Assembly (NCBI RefSeq): GCF_004343505.1
Contig: NZ_SLXU01000007.1
Location: 62,001-126,000, forward strand
Length of the DNA: 64,000 nucleotides
Direction of reading: 5' to 3'
From: Rhodovulum bhavnagarense
GTDB lineage: Bacteria; Pseudomonadota; Alphaproteobacteria; Rhodobacterales; Rhodobacteraceae
Position 1 is the stretch's first letter. Each line of letters begins with the position of its first letter. A program made the position numbers and the translations under genes. The notes below the pieces were generated by a model, which was given only the letters and a program-made list of their open reading frames with translations, did not search any database and was not told the origin of the DNA. Positions 9,057 to 17,483 of the stretch are shown here, piece by piece.

Positions 9057-9656
9057 GTGAGTTTCGCTGTGCTGACCGCCCTTCTGGGCTTTGCCTTCGT
9101 GTCGACCGTCACGCCGGGGCCCAACAACCTGATGCTCATGGCCTCGGGCGCGAATTTCGGCTTTCGCCGGACGCTGCCGCACATGCTGGGCATCCTCGGG
9201 GGCGTGACGGTGATGGCGCTGCTGGTGGGGGCGGGGCTGATGGCGGTGTTCGACGCCGTGCCTGCGCTGACCGTCATGCTGAAGGTCCTATGCGTCGGCT
9301 ACCTGCTGTGGCTGGCGGCCCGGATCGCCATGGCGGCGCCGCCGGAGGACCGGGCGGCGGACAGCCGGCCGATGACCTTTCGTCAGGCCGCGCTGTTCCA
9401 GTGGGTGAACCCCAAGGCCTGGGCCATGTGCCTGTCCGCGGTCACGCTCTATGCCCCCGACCGGTCGCTTCTGTCGGTCGCCATCGTGGCCGGCGCCTTC
9501 GCCCTGGTCTGCTTGCCGGCGATCTCGGTCTGGACCTGGCTCGGGACGGCGGTCCGCCAGTGGCTGTCGAACGCCGCGCGGCTTCGGGCGTTCAACGTGA
9601 CCATGGCGATCCTGCTGGTGGCCTCGCTCTATCCCGTTCTCGGTCTCGGCGCATGA
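9057..9656 (+). CDS. LysE family amino-acid exporter
   Basis: A 199-residue inner-membrane protein with about six hydrophobic segments and the LysE/RhtB signature TVTPGPNNLMLMASG near residues 17-31. It starts with GTG after a near-perfect AAGGAGG ribosome site at the expected spacing. It probably exports an amino acid or related metabolite under the divergent Lrp-type regulator. It converges with the RND operon, the stops being about 31 bases apart. Confidence 0.92.
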   Translation: MSFAVLTALLGFAFVSTVTPGPNNLMLMASGANFGFRRTLPHMLGILGGVTVMALLVGAGLMAVFDAVPALTVMLKVLCVGYLLWLAARIAMAAPPEDRAADSRPMTFRQAALFQWVNPKAWAMCLSAVTLYAPDRSLLSVAIVAGAFALVCLPAISVWTWLGTAVRQWLSNAARLRAFNVTMAILLVASLYPVLGLGA

Positions 9657-9687
9657 GTGCGTGACGACCTGCCTCCAAGACAGTTCT

Positions 9688-12600
9688 TCACGACGCATCA
9701 GGCATGGTCTGGCGGTCGTTATTTTTTTCCGAGCCGCTTAGATACCCTGTCATGGATCGCAAATCGCCAAGGATCGCGAAGAACGCAGGCAACACGATCA
9801 GAACAAGCAGGGTCGCCCCGAGCAGCCCGAAGACCACCGAGATCACCAGCGGTTTCAGCGTCTGGGCCTGCGTGCTGGTCTCGGCCAAAAGCGGCGCCAT
9901 CCCCATCACCGTGGTCGAGACCGAGATCAGGATCGGGCGCACGCGGTCGCGGCTGGCCTTTCCGGCGGCGCGCGCAAGGTCCATGCCCTCGGCCGCGCGG
10001 GCGTTGATCACCTGAAGCAGCAGGATCGCGTTGTTGACGACGATCCCCGCCAGCGAGGCCGCGCCCAGTATCGAGGGCATCGACAGGTTGTAGCCCATCG
10101 CGACATGGCCCCAGATCACCCCGATGAAGGCCAGCGGGATGGTCAACATCACGATGATCGGCTCGACATAGCTGCGGAATTGCAGCGACAGGATCAGGTA
10201 GACCCCCACCAGCCCGATGACGAAGCCGCGAATGATGGAACCGACCGTTTCGGCGGAATTGGCGCTTTGCCCGCCGATCTCGACGCCGAGGCCGGGGGTG
10301 TCCGCGACAAGGTCCGGCAGGACCCCCTCGCGCAGCGCCTTCACGATGGCGTCGGCATTGGCGATGCGGGTGTCGACATCGGCCTGAACGGTCAGCGTGC
10401 GCACCCCGTCCACATGGGTGATGCGGGCCCAGCCGCGGGCCTCGGTGAGATCGGCGGCCATGGTCAGCGGCACGGCCGAGCCATCGGGCAGCGTCACGGT
10501 GAAGTCGGTCAGGTCGTCCCGGCCGTTGCGGTCCGCGAGGGCCTGTTCCAGTTCGATCTCGTGGGCGATATCGCCCTGCTGCACGTCGGCGATGATCGTG
10601 CCGAGGAAGGCCGCGCGCACCTGCCCCGCGACATCGGCCGCGGTCAGTCCCAGCGCCGCCGCCCCCTCCTTGAACCGCAGGCGCAGTTCGGGCGGGCCGG
10701 GGCGCAGGTCGTGGGTGGCGTTGTAGACGCCGCGATAGGCCGCCACCTCGGCCAGCAGCCTGTCGCCAGCCACACGCAGGCGGTCGAGGTCGTCATGGAA
10801 CAGGCGGATCTCGATGGCGATGCCCTGCGGCCCGATCCCGGGCTCGGTCAGGACGATCTCGGTCACACCGGGCACGGCGCCGATCTCGGCCTGCCAGCGG
10901 GCGGTGATCTCGTCCAGCGTCGTCGCCCGGATCTCGGCGCCCAGCAGGTCGGCGCTGACGGTCGCCACATGGGGCCCGCCCTCGCCCGCCGTGGCGTTGA
11001 GGTTGAACCGCGTCTGGACCGAACGAACCAGCGCCGCGTCGCCCGGCTGGTCGGGCGCAAGCGCCGCATCGGTGCGCATCAGCGCCGCGATGACGTGATC
11101 GGCGACCGCCTCGGTGCGCATGAGCGGCGTGCCCTGCGGCATCAGGATACGCGCCTGCAACACGTCGCCGTCGATGGCCGGTATCGCCTCGCGCGGCAAG
11201 AGCCCCCCGCGCACGGCCCCCACGCTGACGATCATCAGCGCCAGAACGAGCCCCGCCACAGGATAGCGCCACCTGATCGCCAGATCGGCGGCCCGGCCCA
11301 CACCCTTTTCCCGCAGCGCCTCGAACCCCCGGTCAAAGCCGCGGCGCAGGCGCGAGGGCGGGCATTCGGCCGCCTTCAGCCCGTGGCTTAGGTGGTGGGG
11401 AAGCACCCAGAACGCCTCGATCAGGCTGGCGGCAAGGGCGGCGATCAGCACCAGCGGCAGGACTTCGAGCACGGCACCCAGTTCCCCCGCGAGGAACGAC
11501 AGCGGTCCGAACACCGCGACCGTCGTGGCAAATGACGACAGCACGCCCGGCAGAACCGCAAGGGTGCCCGCGACCGCGGCCTCCAGCCGCGACCGGCCGT
11601 CGGTGGCATGGCTAACGATGCTGTCCACGATCACGATGGAATCGTCCATCACGATCCCGATGGCCATCAACAGCGCGACCAGCGTGATCATGTTCAGCGA
11701 CAGCCCCAGCAGTGCCATCGCCACGAAGGCCCCGAGGAAGGCCACCGGAAGCCCGAACGCCGCCCAGATCGCGAACCGGGGGCGGAAGAACAGGCTCATC
11801 ACCGCCAGCACGAGGACAAGACCCACCGCGCCGTTCCTGACCAGCATCTGCAACCGGTCGCGCACGATCGAGGTCACGTCCTGCACGATCTCAAGGCGCA
11901 GGCTGTCCGGCAGGGCGGCACTCTCGGCCTCGACCACGGCGGCGACGGCGTCGAGTACGCGCAGCGCATCGGCCTCAAGCGCCTTGTGCACCTCGAGGAA
12001 CGCGGCGCGCTGCCTGTCGAGGCGGGCGCGTTCCTCTTCGGGGGTGTAGGTCTCGACGATCTCGGCGATGTCGCCGAGGCGCAGCGTTCCGCCCTCGGGC
12101 GTGGCCAGCACGGTCAACTCGGCCAGATCGGCGATGGAGCGGCGTTCGTCGGCAAAGCGCAGGCGCAGATCGCGGCCGGGGGTTTCGAGGCTGCCAAGCG
12201 GCAGATCGACGCTTTGCGCCCCCAAGATGCCGGCCAGCCCGGCGGCGGTCAGCCCGTGCCGGGCAAGGACCGCGCGCGGTACCGTGATGCGGAATTGCCG
12301 CTCGCCAAAACCCGACAGGGCCACCCGCGCCACGCCCGGCAGCGCGGATAACCGGCTGCGCAACTCCTCGGCATAGCGGTCCAGCGCCACGGGCGGCAGA
12401 TCGCCCGCCACGGCGACCGAGGTCACGGCATCGGTCCGGTGCAATTCACGCACGATGGGCGGATCGGCGCGGGCGGGCAGGTCGTCGATGGCCGCCACCT
12501 CGGTGCGGATGTCGTTGACGAAACGCAGGGTGTCCCCCCCCGGCGCCATCGTCGCCACCGCCCGGGCGCGGTTCTCGGCGGCGGTGCAGGTCAGCTCCTC

Positions 12601-12825
12601 CAGCCCCTCGACGGGGTCGAGCGCGTCCCACAGGCGGCGGCAGATCGCATCCTCGACCTCTTCGGCCGAGGCGCCGCGATAGACGACCGAGATCTCGGAT
12701 TCGACGGGCCGGAAATCGGGAAAGGTCTCGCGCTTGAGCGTCGGCGCCGCGAATGCACCTGCCGCCAGCAGCAGGATCAAAAACAGGTTGCCTGCGGTCG
12801 GATGCGCGGCGAACCAGCGGATCAT
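9688..12825 (-). CDS. RND efflux transporter permease (AcrB/MdtB-like)
   Basis: A 1045-residue inner-membrane RND pump, close to the usual ~1030-1050 length. The N-terminal helix (MIRWFAAHPTAGNLFLILLL), two large periplasmic loops and two sets of membrane segments are present. The proton-relay aspartates sit in MAIGIVMDDSIVIVDSI (around residue 400). It overlaps the adaptor gene by ATGA (12822-12825). No outer-membrane channel gene is adjacent, so a TolC supplied elsewhere is expected. Substrate specificity cannot be read from the sequence. Confidence 0.95.
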   Translation of the reverse strand: MIRWFAAHPTAGNLFLILLLAAGAFAAPTLKRETFPDFRPVESEISVVYRGASAEEVEDAICRRLWDALDPVEGLEELTCTAAENRARAVATMAPGGDTLRFVNDIRTEVAAIDDLPARADPPIVRELHRTDAVTSVAVAGDLPPVALDRYAEELRSRLSALPGVARVALSGFGERQFRITVPRAVLARHGLTAAGLAGILGAQSVDLPLGSLETPGRDLRLRFADERRSIADLAELTVLATPEGGTLRLGDIAEIVETYTPEEERARLDRQRAAFLEVHKALEADALRVLDAVAAVVEAESAALPDSLRLEIVQDVTSIVRDRLQMLVRNGAVGLVLVLAVMSLFFRPRFAIWAAFGLPVAFLGAFVAMALLGLSLNMITLVALLMAIGIVMDDSIVIVDSIVSHATDGRSRLEAAVAGTLAVLPGVLSSFATTVAVFGPLSFLAGELGAVLEVLPLVLIAALAASLIEAFWVLPHHLSHGLKAAECPPSRLRRGFDRGFEALREKGVGRAADLAIRWRYPVAGLVLALMIVSVGAVRGGLLPREAIPAIDGDVLQARILMPQGTPLMRTEAVADHVIAALMRTDAALAPDQPGDAALVRSVQTRFNLNATAGEGGPHVATVSADLLGAEIRATTLDEITARWQAEIGAVPGVTEIVLTEPGIGPQGIAIEIRLFHDDLDRLRVAGDRLLAEVAAYRGVYNATHDLRPGPPELRLRFKEGAAALGLTAADVAGQVRAAFLGTIIADVQQGDIAHEIELEQALADRNGRDDLTDFTVTLPDGSAVPLTMAADLTEARGWARITHVDGVRTLTVQADVDTRIANADAIVKALREGVLPDLVADTPGLGVEIGGQSANSAETVGSIIRGFVIGLVGVYLILSLQFRSYVEPIIVMLTIPLAFIGVIWGHVAMGYNLSMPSILGAASLAGIVVNNAILLLQVINARAAEGMDLARAAGKASRDRVRPILISVSTTVMGMAPLLAETSTQAQTLKPLVISVVFGLLGATLLVLIVLPAFFAILGDLRSMTGYLSGSEKNNDRQTMPDAS

Positions 12826-14132
12826 TGCCCGGCCTCCACCGGGATCAGCCGCATGCCCGGTATCGCGGGAACAAGATCATCCAGAACCACCTCGTCACCG
12901 GGCGCAAGCCCGTCCGCGATGATCGCCTGCCCGTCCTGGCGGAAGGCGACCGTCACCTCGCGCAGCGCCAGCCGGCCCTCGGCGTCGCGCAGATAAACGA
13001 CGCCCCCGGCCTGCACCGCGGGGTCGGGAATGGCGATCTGCGCCGCGCCCGACGCGCCGGTCAGCACGACCTCGACATACATGTTGGGAACCAGCGCCAG
13101 CCGGTCCGGGGGATTGGCCCCGGCATAGGGATCGGCGACCTCGATCGTGACCGGAACCGTCCGGGTCCGCGGGTCGAGCGCGTTGCCCACCCGTGTCACC
13201 TGTCCTGACCAGACCTGCCCCGGCGCGCCCACCAGCCGGACCTCGGCGGCGATGGCGGCCCGAAAGTCGGCGCGTTCCAGCAGCGCCAGCCCCCCGGTCC
13301 CATCCGCCCGCGCGCCGCCCAGCAGCCGCGGAAAGCTGTCCAGCGGAATCCGCGCCGTCACCTCGGCCGCGGCGACCCCGTCGCCCTGCAACAGCGGCTG
13401 GCCCATGGCGGCGAACTGGTCCTGCTCGACCGCGACCTCGGCAACCCGCAGATCGAAAGGCGCGGTGATCTCGGTCTTTTCCAGGTCGCGCCGGGCGCGC
13501 GCCAGCACCGCATCGGCACGAGCCATTTGCGCGCTGAGCCGGGCCCGGCGGGCGGGGATCAACTCTAGCGCATTCGACAATTCCTGCACACCGCGCTCGA
13601 TCTGGAGCAGGGTGCGTTCCTGCGCGTCCGCCTGCGCATCGGGCGCATTGCCCTGATCGACCAGCGCGCGCACGCGCCGGAACTCCGCCTCGGCCAGGCG
13701 CAGGCGGCGGCGCTCGATATCGAGCAACCGGCCCGTGTTCGTCGCCTCGGCCTCGAGCTGCGCCAGATCGGCCCGCAGCACCGCGCCGTCGGCCTCGGCC
13801 TGGGCAAGCGCCAGCTCGTAGGCCGTCGGGTCGAGGCGCAGCACGACCTGCCCGGCGCGGATCAGGGTGCCGGTCTCAAGCTCGGGACTGCGCCAGACGA
13901 CGCTGCCGGCCACCTCGGCGACCGCGGCCCATGTGCGGGACGGGGTGACGGTGCCATAGCCGCGCGCGACTGGCCGGATGGGTCGTTCGGCCACGATCAA
14001 CGTGCGCACCGCCGCGCTGCGTTCCGCCATGGCGCTGCGCGCGGGCGGTTCGGCACGCGAGAGCAGACCCGCCGCAAGGACCACACCCAAGGCGACGGGA
14101 ACGAGAAAGCCGATAAAGGGTTTCAGTCGCAT
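12822..14132 (-). CDS. RND efflux periplasmic adaptor (HlyD/MFP family)
   Basis: A 436-residue membrane-fusion protein: one N-terminal membrane anchor (FIGFLVPVALGVVLAAGLLS), a barrel-sandwich lipoyl-like half (GTLIRAGQVVLRLDPTAYE), a long coiled-coil hairpin about residues 115-215 rich in Ala, Glu and Arg, then beta-barrel and membrane-proximal domains. It links the RND pump to an outer-membrane channel. It overlaps tetR by 10 bases and the pump by 4, forming a tetR-adaptor-pump operon. Confidence 0.94.
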   Translation of the reverse strand: MRLKPFIGFLVPVALGVVLAAGLLSRAEPPARSAMAERSAAVRTLIVAERPIRPVARGYGTVTPSRTWAAVAEVAGSVVWRSPELETGTLIRAGQVVLRLDPTAYELALAQAEADGAVLRADLAQLEAEATNTGRLLDIERRRLRLAEAEFRRVRALVDQGNAPDAQADAQERTLLQIERGVQELSNALELIPARRARLSAQMARADAVLARARRDLEKTEITAPFDLRVAEVAVEQDQFAAMGQPLLQGDGVAAAEVTARIPLDSFPRLLGGARADGTGGLALLERADFRAAIAAEVRLVGAPGQVWSGQVTRVGNALDPRTRTVPVTIEVADPYAGANPPDRLALVPNMYVEVVLTGASGAAQIAIPDPAVQAGGVVYLRDAEGRLALREVTVAFRQDGQAIIADGLAPGDEVVLDDLVPAIPGMRLIPVEAGQ

Positions 14133-14743
14133 GAGACCTCTTGGGGTCGACTGGGCGCCATCAGGCGCAGTTGAAGGCTCACCATGCGATCGCCTTCGGT
14201 CACCAGATCAAAGCCCCGGCCTGACAGCGACCAGCGGAGCACGAGACCCTGCAAGATCCCTAGCAACAGGGCCGCGATGTCATCCGGTTGCAGGTCGTCC
14301 CGCAGGTTCCCGGCGGCCCTGGACTGGCGCGCGAGGGCGACCATCCGATCCATCAAGCCAGCCATGAGACGCAGAACGATCGGCCTGACCGAATTCTCTG
14401 CGACGTGGCGACCAGGCGCCATGACCAACGCTGGAACGGCTGGCGTCTGTTCGATCAGCCTCAGTTGGGCAAGGCACAACATGCGCAGCCTGTCACAAGG
14501 CCCGCCGCCGATCTCGGCGGCTTTCGCCCAGGCCCGCTGCGCGCGGTGCTCGACCTCCTCCATCACGCTGCGCCAGATGTCATCCTTGGTCGGGTAATGG
14601 CGAAACAGAGCGCCCTGGCTGACGCCGACCTTGGCCGCGATGCGCAAGGTCGACAGATGTTCGGGCGCTGTCGAGGCAAGCAGGTCAAGCACCGCCTCGA
14701 CGATGTCGGCCCGACGCAGATCGGCGCTTTTTCGGGCTGTCAC
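14123..14743 (-). CDS. TetR/AcrR family repressor of the RND operon
   Basis: A 206-residue regulator with an N-terminal TetR helix-turn-helix (LRIAAKVGVSQGALFRHYPTKDDIW, about residues 33-58, quoted here in part) and a ligand-binding C-terminal region. It is the first gene of the operon with the adaptor and pump. A 20-base inverted repeat lies 13 bases upstream of its ATG, fitting autorepression. The inducing drug or metabolite is unknown. Confidence 0.93.
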   Translation of the reverse strand: MTARKSADLRRADIVEAVLDLLASTAPEHLSTLRIAAKVGVSQGALFRHYPTKDDIWRSVMEEVEHRAQRAWAKAAEIGGGPCDRLRMLCLAQLRLIEQTPAVPALVMAPGRHVAENSVRPIVLRLMAGLMDRMVALARQSRAAGNLRDDLQPDDIAALLLGILQGLVLRWSLSGRGFDLVTEGDRMVSLQLRLMAPSRPQEVSCD

Positions 14744-14755
14744 GAAAGGCCTCCA

Positions 14756-14775
14756 AAGTAAGTTATCACTTACTT
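14756..14775. promoter_or_regulatory. TetR-type operator palindrome
   Basis: A perfect inverted repeat with arms AAGTAAGT and ACTTACTT around a TATC centre. It sits just upstream of the tetR-adaptor-pump operon at the edge of an AT-rich patch, as expected for the binding site of the TetR repressor encoded next to it. Confidence 0.8.
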
Positions 14776-14879
14776 ACATGAACACGGGGCACTCAGCAAA
14801 GATCAAAATATGATCAGGAAACAGTATTTTTGATATATTATATCGATTTTATAGATATCTGCCTTGATCAGTCATCCAC

Positions 14880-14913
14880 CATCCTGACGGCACGCATGCG
14901 TCCCGTCAGGATG
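14880..14913. terminator. Hairpin, possible terminator after nnrU
   Basis: Perfect inverted repeat CATCCTGACGG / CCGTCAGGATG with a 12-base loop, downstream of nnrU (minus strand). No T-tract follows on either strand, so intrinsic termination is uncertain. Confidence 0.45.
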
Positions 14914-15096
14914 CATAGTCGCGCCCAGTCTGGGGATGGCACCTGAAAATATCGCGCACAACCAGGACAGTTGGGAAGCGTGGGATCAAGGGCGACGGGC
15001 TAACGGTCATGATCGGGGGCCATAAAGACCTGTTTCGTTTCGCCCTGCCGGCACCGTTGGTTGACGATCCCTTGACCTGACCGGAAAGCTGCCTGT

Positions 15097-15792
15097 TCAA
15101 GCTGGCACGGGTGAGACACCGATCACCGGGGCATGCCCCCAGAGCAGGGCGGCCCAGAGTGCAAGGGCAATCAGGACGCGGGCGGGGTCGGGTCCGCGGC
15201 GGGGCCGCCAGCGGCCCGCGGCCAGCGCGGCAAAGGGCAGGTTCGAGGTATGCGCAACCAGACGCTGCCATTCTGCCCTCCCCATCTGCCTTTGGTTGCG
15301 AAGGTCGATGACGCGCGTGCCCAGCACCGCAAAGCCCGCGAACCCGCCGAAAAGCAGCAGATGGGCAAGATCCGGGTTGGCCAGCGCATGCGCCGCCGAC
15401 CACAATGCCAGCGCCCAGAGCAGCGGGTGGCGCGTCATCCCGGCAATTCCCGGCCGGTCCGGGTCGAACCGTTCGTTCCGCGCGCCGCCAAAGCTGAGCG
15501 GGTTCGGCACCGCCACCCCGAACACGATCAGCAGACAGACCACCGGCATGGCAAGGTTCGGCACCCAGGCCTGCCACGCCGCCCAGGGCAGCAACGGCAC
15601 GAAAGGTGCGCGACTGGCCGCCACGATCATCCAGGTCAGCATCGCAACCGACAGCGCGATATAGCCGGCCAGATAGCCGCGCCACCCCAGCGCCGCCTTC
15701 AGCCGACGCTTGACCGGGGGCTGCACGGGCACCGCGTGCGAGGCCAGGAAGGCGGCAAAGGCCAGTATCAATTCCCCCCATCCGCCCATCAT
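15097..15792 (-). CDS. nnrU: NnrU family membrane protein
   Basis: A 231-residue inner-membrane protein of the NnrU family, starting MMGGWGELILAFAAFLASH with about six hydrophobic segments and the conserved MTRHPLLWALALWS stretch. NnrU proteins accompany nitric-oxide and denitrification genes; they resemble isoprenylcysteine-methyltransferase-like membrane enzymes, but the exact reaction is unproven. A longer open frame exists upstream, but the ATG at 15792 overlaps the nsrR stop as ATGATG, so the true start lies here. Confidence 0.9.
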   Translation of the reverse strand: MMGGWGELILAFAAFLASHAVPVQPPVKRRLKAALGWRGYLAGYIALSVAMLTWMIVAASRAPFVPLLPWAAWQAWVPNLAMPVVCLLIVFGVAVPNPLSFGGARNERFDPDRPGIAGMTRHPLLWALALWSAAHALANPDLAHLLLFGGFAGFAVLGTRVIDLRNQRQMGRAEWQRLVAHTSNLPFAALAAGRWRPRRGPDPARVLIALALWAALLWGHAPVIGVSPVPA

Positions 15793-16202
15793 GCCGCCCT
15801 CGGTTTCCAGGCGCAGTCCGCCAGCGTGGATCGGTCGAGTTCGGCCAGGAATGCGATTTCCGCCCGCGCCAGGCGGCCTTTCAGACGGCAGTCGGGCAAC
15901 AGGGTGCAGCCCCCGCCGGTCGTGGCGAAACATTCCACCAACGCCTGATCGGCCTCCAGCAGGCGCACGACCTCGCCCAGGGTGATCGTTTCCGCTGGCC
16001 GGGCCAGGCTCAGCCCACCGCCGCCGCCGCGGCGCGTGCGCACCAACCCCGCCGAGGCAAGCCGCGCAACGACCTTGGCCAGGTGATGACGCGAGATACC
16101 GAATTCCCGCGCCAGTTCGGCGGTGGCAAAGGCCCGGTCGGGGGCGCCTGCCAGCCGCATCAGCGCGCGCAGGCCGAAATCGGTGAACTGGGTCAGTCGC
16201 AT
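15789..16202 (-). CDS. nsrR: Rrf2 family nitric-oxide sensor/repressor, NsrR type
   Basis: A 137-residue Rrf2 winged-helix regulator beginning MRLTQFTDFGLRALMRLAG, with three cysteines (91, 99, 105) in ECFATTGGGC and LLPDC, the Fe-S ligand pattern of NsrR. Nitric oxide destroys the cluster and lifts repression. It is divergent from nnrS across 78 bases holding a GTATTT-N-AAATAC palindrome, and coupled to nnrU. IscR is the main alternative, but the neighbours favour NsrR. Confidence 0.9.
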   Translation of the reverse strand: MRLTQFTDFGLRALMRLAGAPDRAFATAELAREFGISRHHLAKVVARLASAGLVRTRRGGGGGLSLARPAETITLGEVVRLLEADQALVECFATTGGGCTLLPDCRLKGRLARAEIAFLAELDRSTLADCAWKPRAA

Positions 16203-16250
16203 GGCGCCTCACGAATTGGAGTTTTCAATGCGTATTACATCGGCTAATCG

Positions 16251-16263
16251 GTATTTGAAATAC
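16251..16263. promoter_or_regulatory. Probable NsrR operator
   Basis: GTATTT-G-AAATAC is a perfect palindrome with a one-base centre, matching the core (ATTT-N-AAAT) of the NsrR 11-1-11 consensus. It lies 18 bases before the nnrS ATG and in the nsrR/nnrS divergent region, so binding would block nnrS and could affect nsrR. Confidence 0.65.
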
Positions 16264-16280
16264 TAAAAGAGAGTCCCCTC

Positions 16281-17471
16281 ATGGCCACAAGTTCCGATCT
16301 TCGTCGCACCTGGACCGGGCCCGCATTCCTCAGCCGGGGCTTCCGGCCATTCTTCCTGCTGGGCAGCCTCTGGGCGGCGGGCGCCATGGCCGCATGGATC
16401 GCGATGCTGGCCGGCGGGCTTGCCTTGCCCACGACACTGGACCCGGTCAGTTGGCATGCGCATGCCTTCCTTTTCGGTTATCTCGGCGCCGTAACCGCGG
16501 GGTTCCTGCTGACGGCCGTACCGAACTGGACTGGCCGGCTACCGTTGCGGGGCTGGCCGCTTTTGGGGCTGGTCCTGCTGTGGGGCACGGGGCGGCTGGC
16601 GGTTTCCACCTCGGCACTCTGGCCTGCCGGAATCGCGGCGCTGGTCGATCTTGCCTTTCCGGTCGCGCTGGCGGCCGTCACCCTGCGCGAGATCGTTTCA
16701 GGCCGCAACTGGCGCAACCTTCCGGTCTGGGGGCTGTTGGTTCTGATGACACTGGGCCAGGCGCTGTTCCACCTGGAGACCGCGCGCGGCGGCTATGCTG
16801 CGGGCGGGACGGGGCTAAGGGTGGCGCTGGCGGCGGCGATCATGATGATCGCGCTGATCGGCGGCCGCGTGGTGCCCGGCTTTACCCGCAACTGGCTGGC
16901 AAAACGGGACAGCATACAGTTACCGAGGCCATTCGGCATCCTTGACCGGGCGGCGCTGGCGGTTACGGGCATCGCCCTTATGGCCTGGACCGCAGCGCCC
17001 GACCACGCCCTTTCGGCGATCCTGTGTCTTGCGGCAGGCGTGGCGAACCTGATCCGCCAGGGCCGCTGGGCCGGGCACCGGACCCTGGCCGAGCCGTTGG
17101 TCTGGGTGCTGCACCTTTCGTATCTGTTCATCCCCGCCGGGTTCCTGGCGGTGGCGCTGGCGTCATTGATCCCCGGTCTGACCGGGGCGACCGCCGCACA
17201 GCATGTCTGGATGGCGGGTGCCGTGGGCATGATGACGCTGGCGATCATGACCCGCGCCAGCCTGGGCCATTCCGGCCGCCCGTTGTCCGCGGGCCCCAAG
17301 GTTGCCTTGCTTTACCTCGCGCTTCTTGTCGCCATTATCGCCCGGTTTGCCGAGGGCATGGTTTTCGCAGGCTGGCTCCTTGACCTTGCCGGCGCCGCAT
17401 GGATCGCGGCCTTCCTCGGCTTCGCGATGGTCTACTGGCCGGTTCTCGCGCGGCCCAAAGGGGCGGGGTGA
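16281..17471 (+). CDS. nnrS: NnrS family heme-copper membrane protein
   Basis: A 396-residue protein with about twelve hydrophobic segments and the NnrS hallmarks: FLSRGFRPFFLLGSLWA at the N-terminus, WHAHAFLFGYLGAVTAGFLL with two His (around residue 60), and RVVPGFTRNWL. NnrS contains heme and copper and relieves nitric-oxide stress in denitrifiers and pathogens. It is divergent from nsrR and preceded by an NsrR-like box. It converges with the diheme cytochrome gene, stops being 12 bases apart. Confidence 0.93.
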   Translation: MATSSDLRRTWTGPAFLSRGFRPFFLLGSLWAAGAMAAWIAMLAGGLALPTTLDPVSWHAHAFLFGYLGAVTAGFLLTAVPNWTGRLPLRGWPLLGLVLLWGTGRLAVSTSALWPAGIAALVDLAFPVALAAVTLREIVSGRNWRNLPVWGLLVLMTLGQALFHLETARGGYAAGGTGLRVALAAAIMMIALIGGRVVPGFTRNWLAKRDSIQLPRPFGILDRAALAVTGIALMAWTAAPDHALSAILCLAAGVANLIRQGRWAGHRTLAEPLVWVLHLSYLFIPAGFLAVALASLIPGLTGATAAQHVWMAGAVGMMTLAIMTRASLGHSGRPLSAGPKVALLYLALLVAIIARFAEGMVFAGWLLDLAGAAWIAAFLGFAMVYWPVLARPKGAG

Positions 17472-17483
17472 TACCCTGGCCTG

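Larger units (their letters stand above)
14744..15096. other. AT-rich intergenic region with operator and hairpin
   Basis: This 353-base gene-free region holds the TetR operator (14756-14775), a strongly AT-rich patch (about 14805-14870) that probably carries the RND operon promoter, and an 11-base-pair hairpin (14880-14913). Beyond 14920 I see no gene or clear motif up to the nnrU stop. Confidence 0.6.

Noticed and set aside
15793-16212. N-terminal extension of the nnrU frame across nsrR
   Set aside because: This segment is a frame-shifted shadow of nsrR; the NnrU start lies at 15792, overlapping the nsrR stop.
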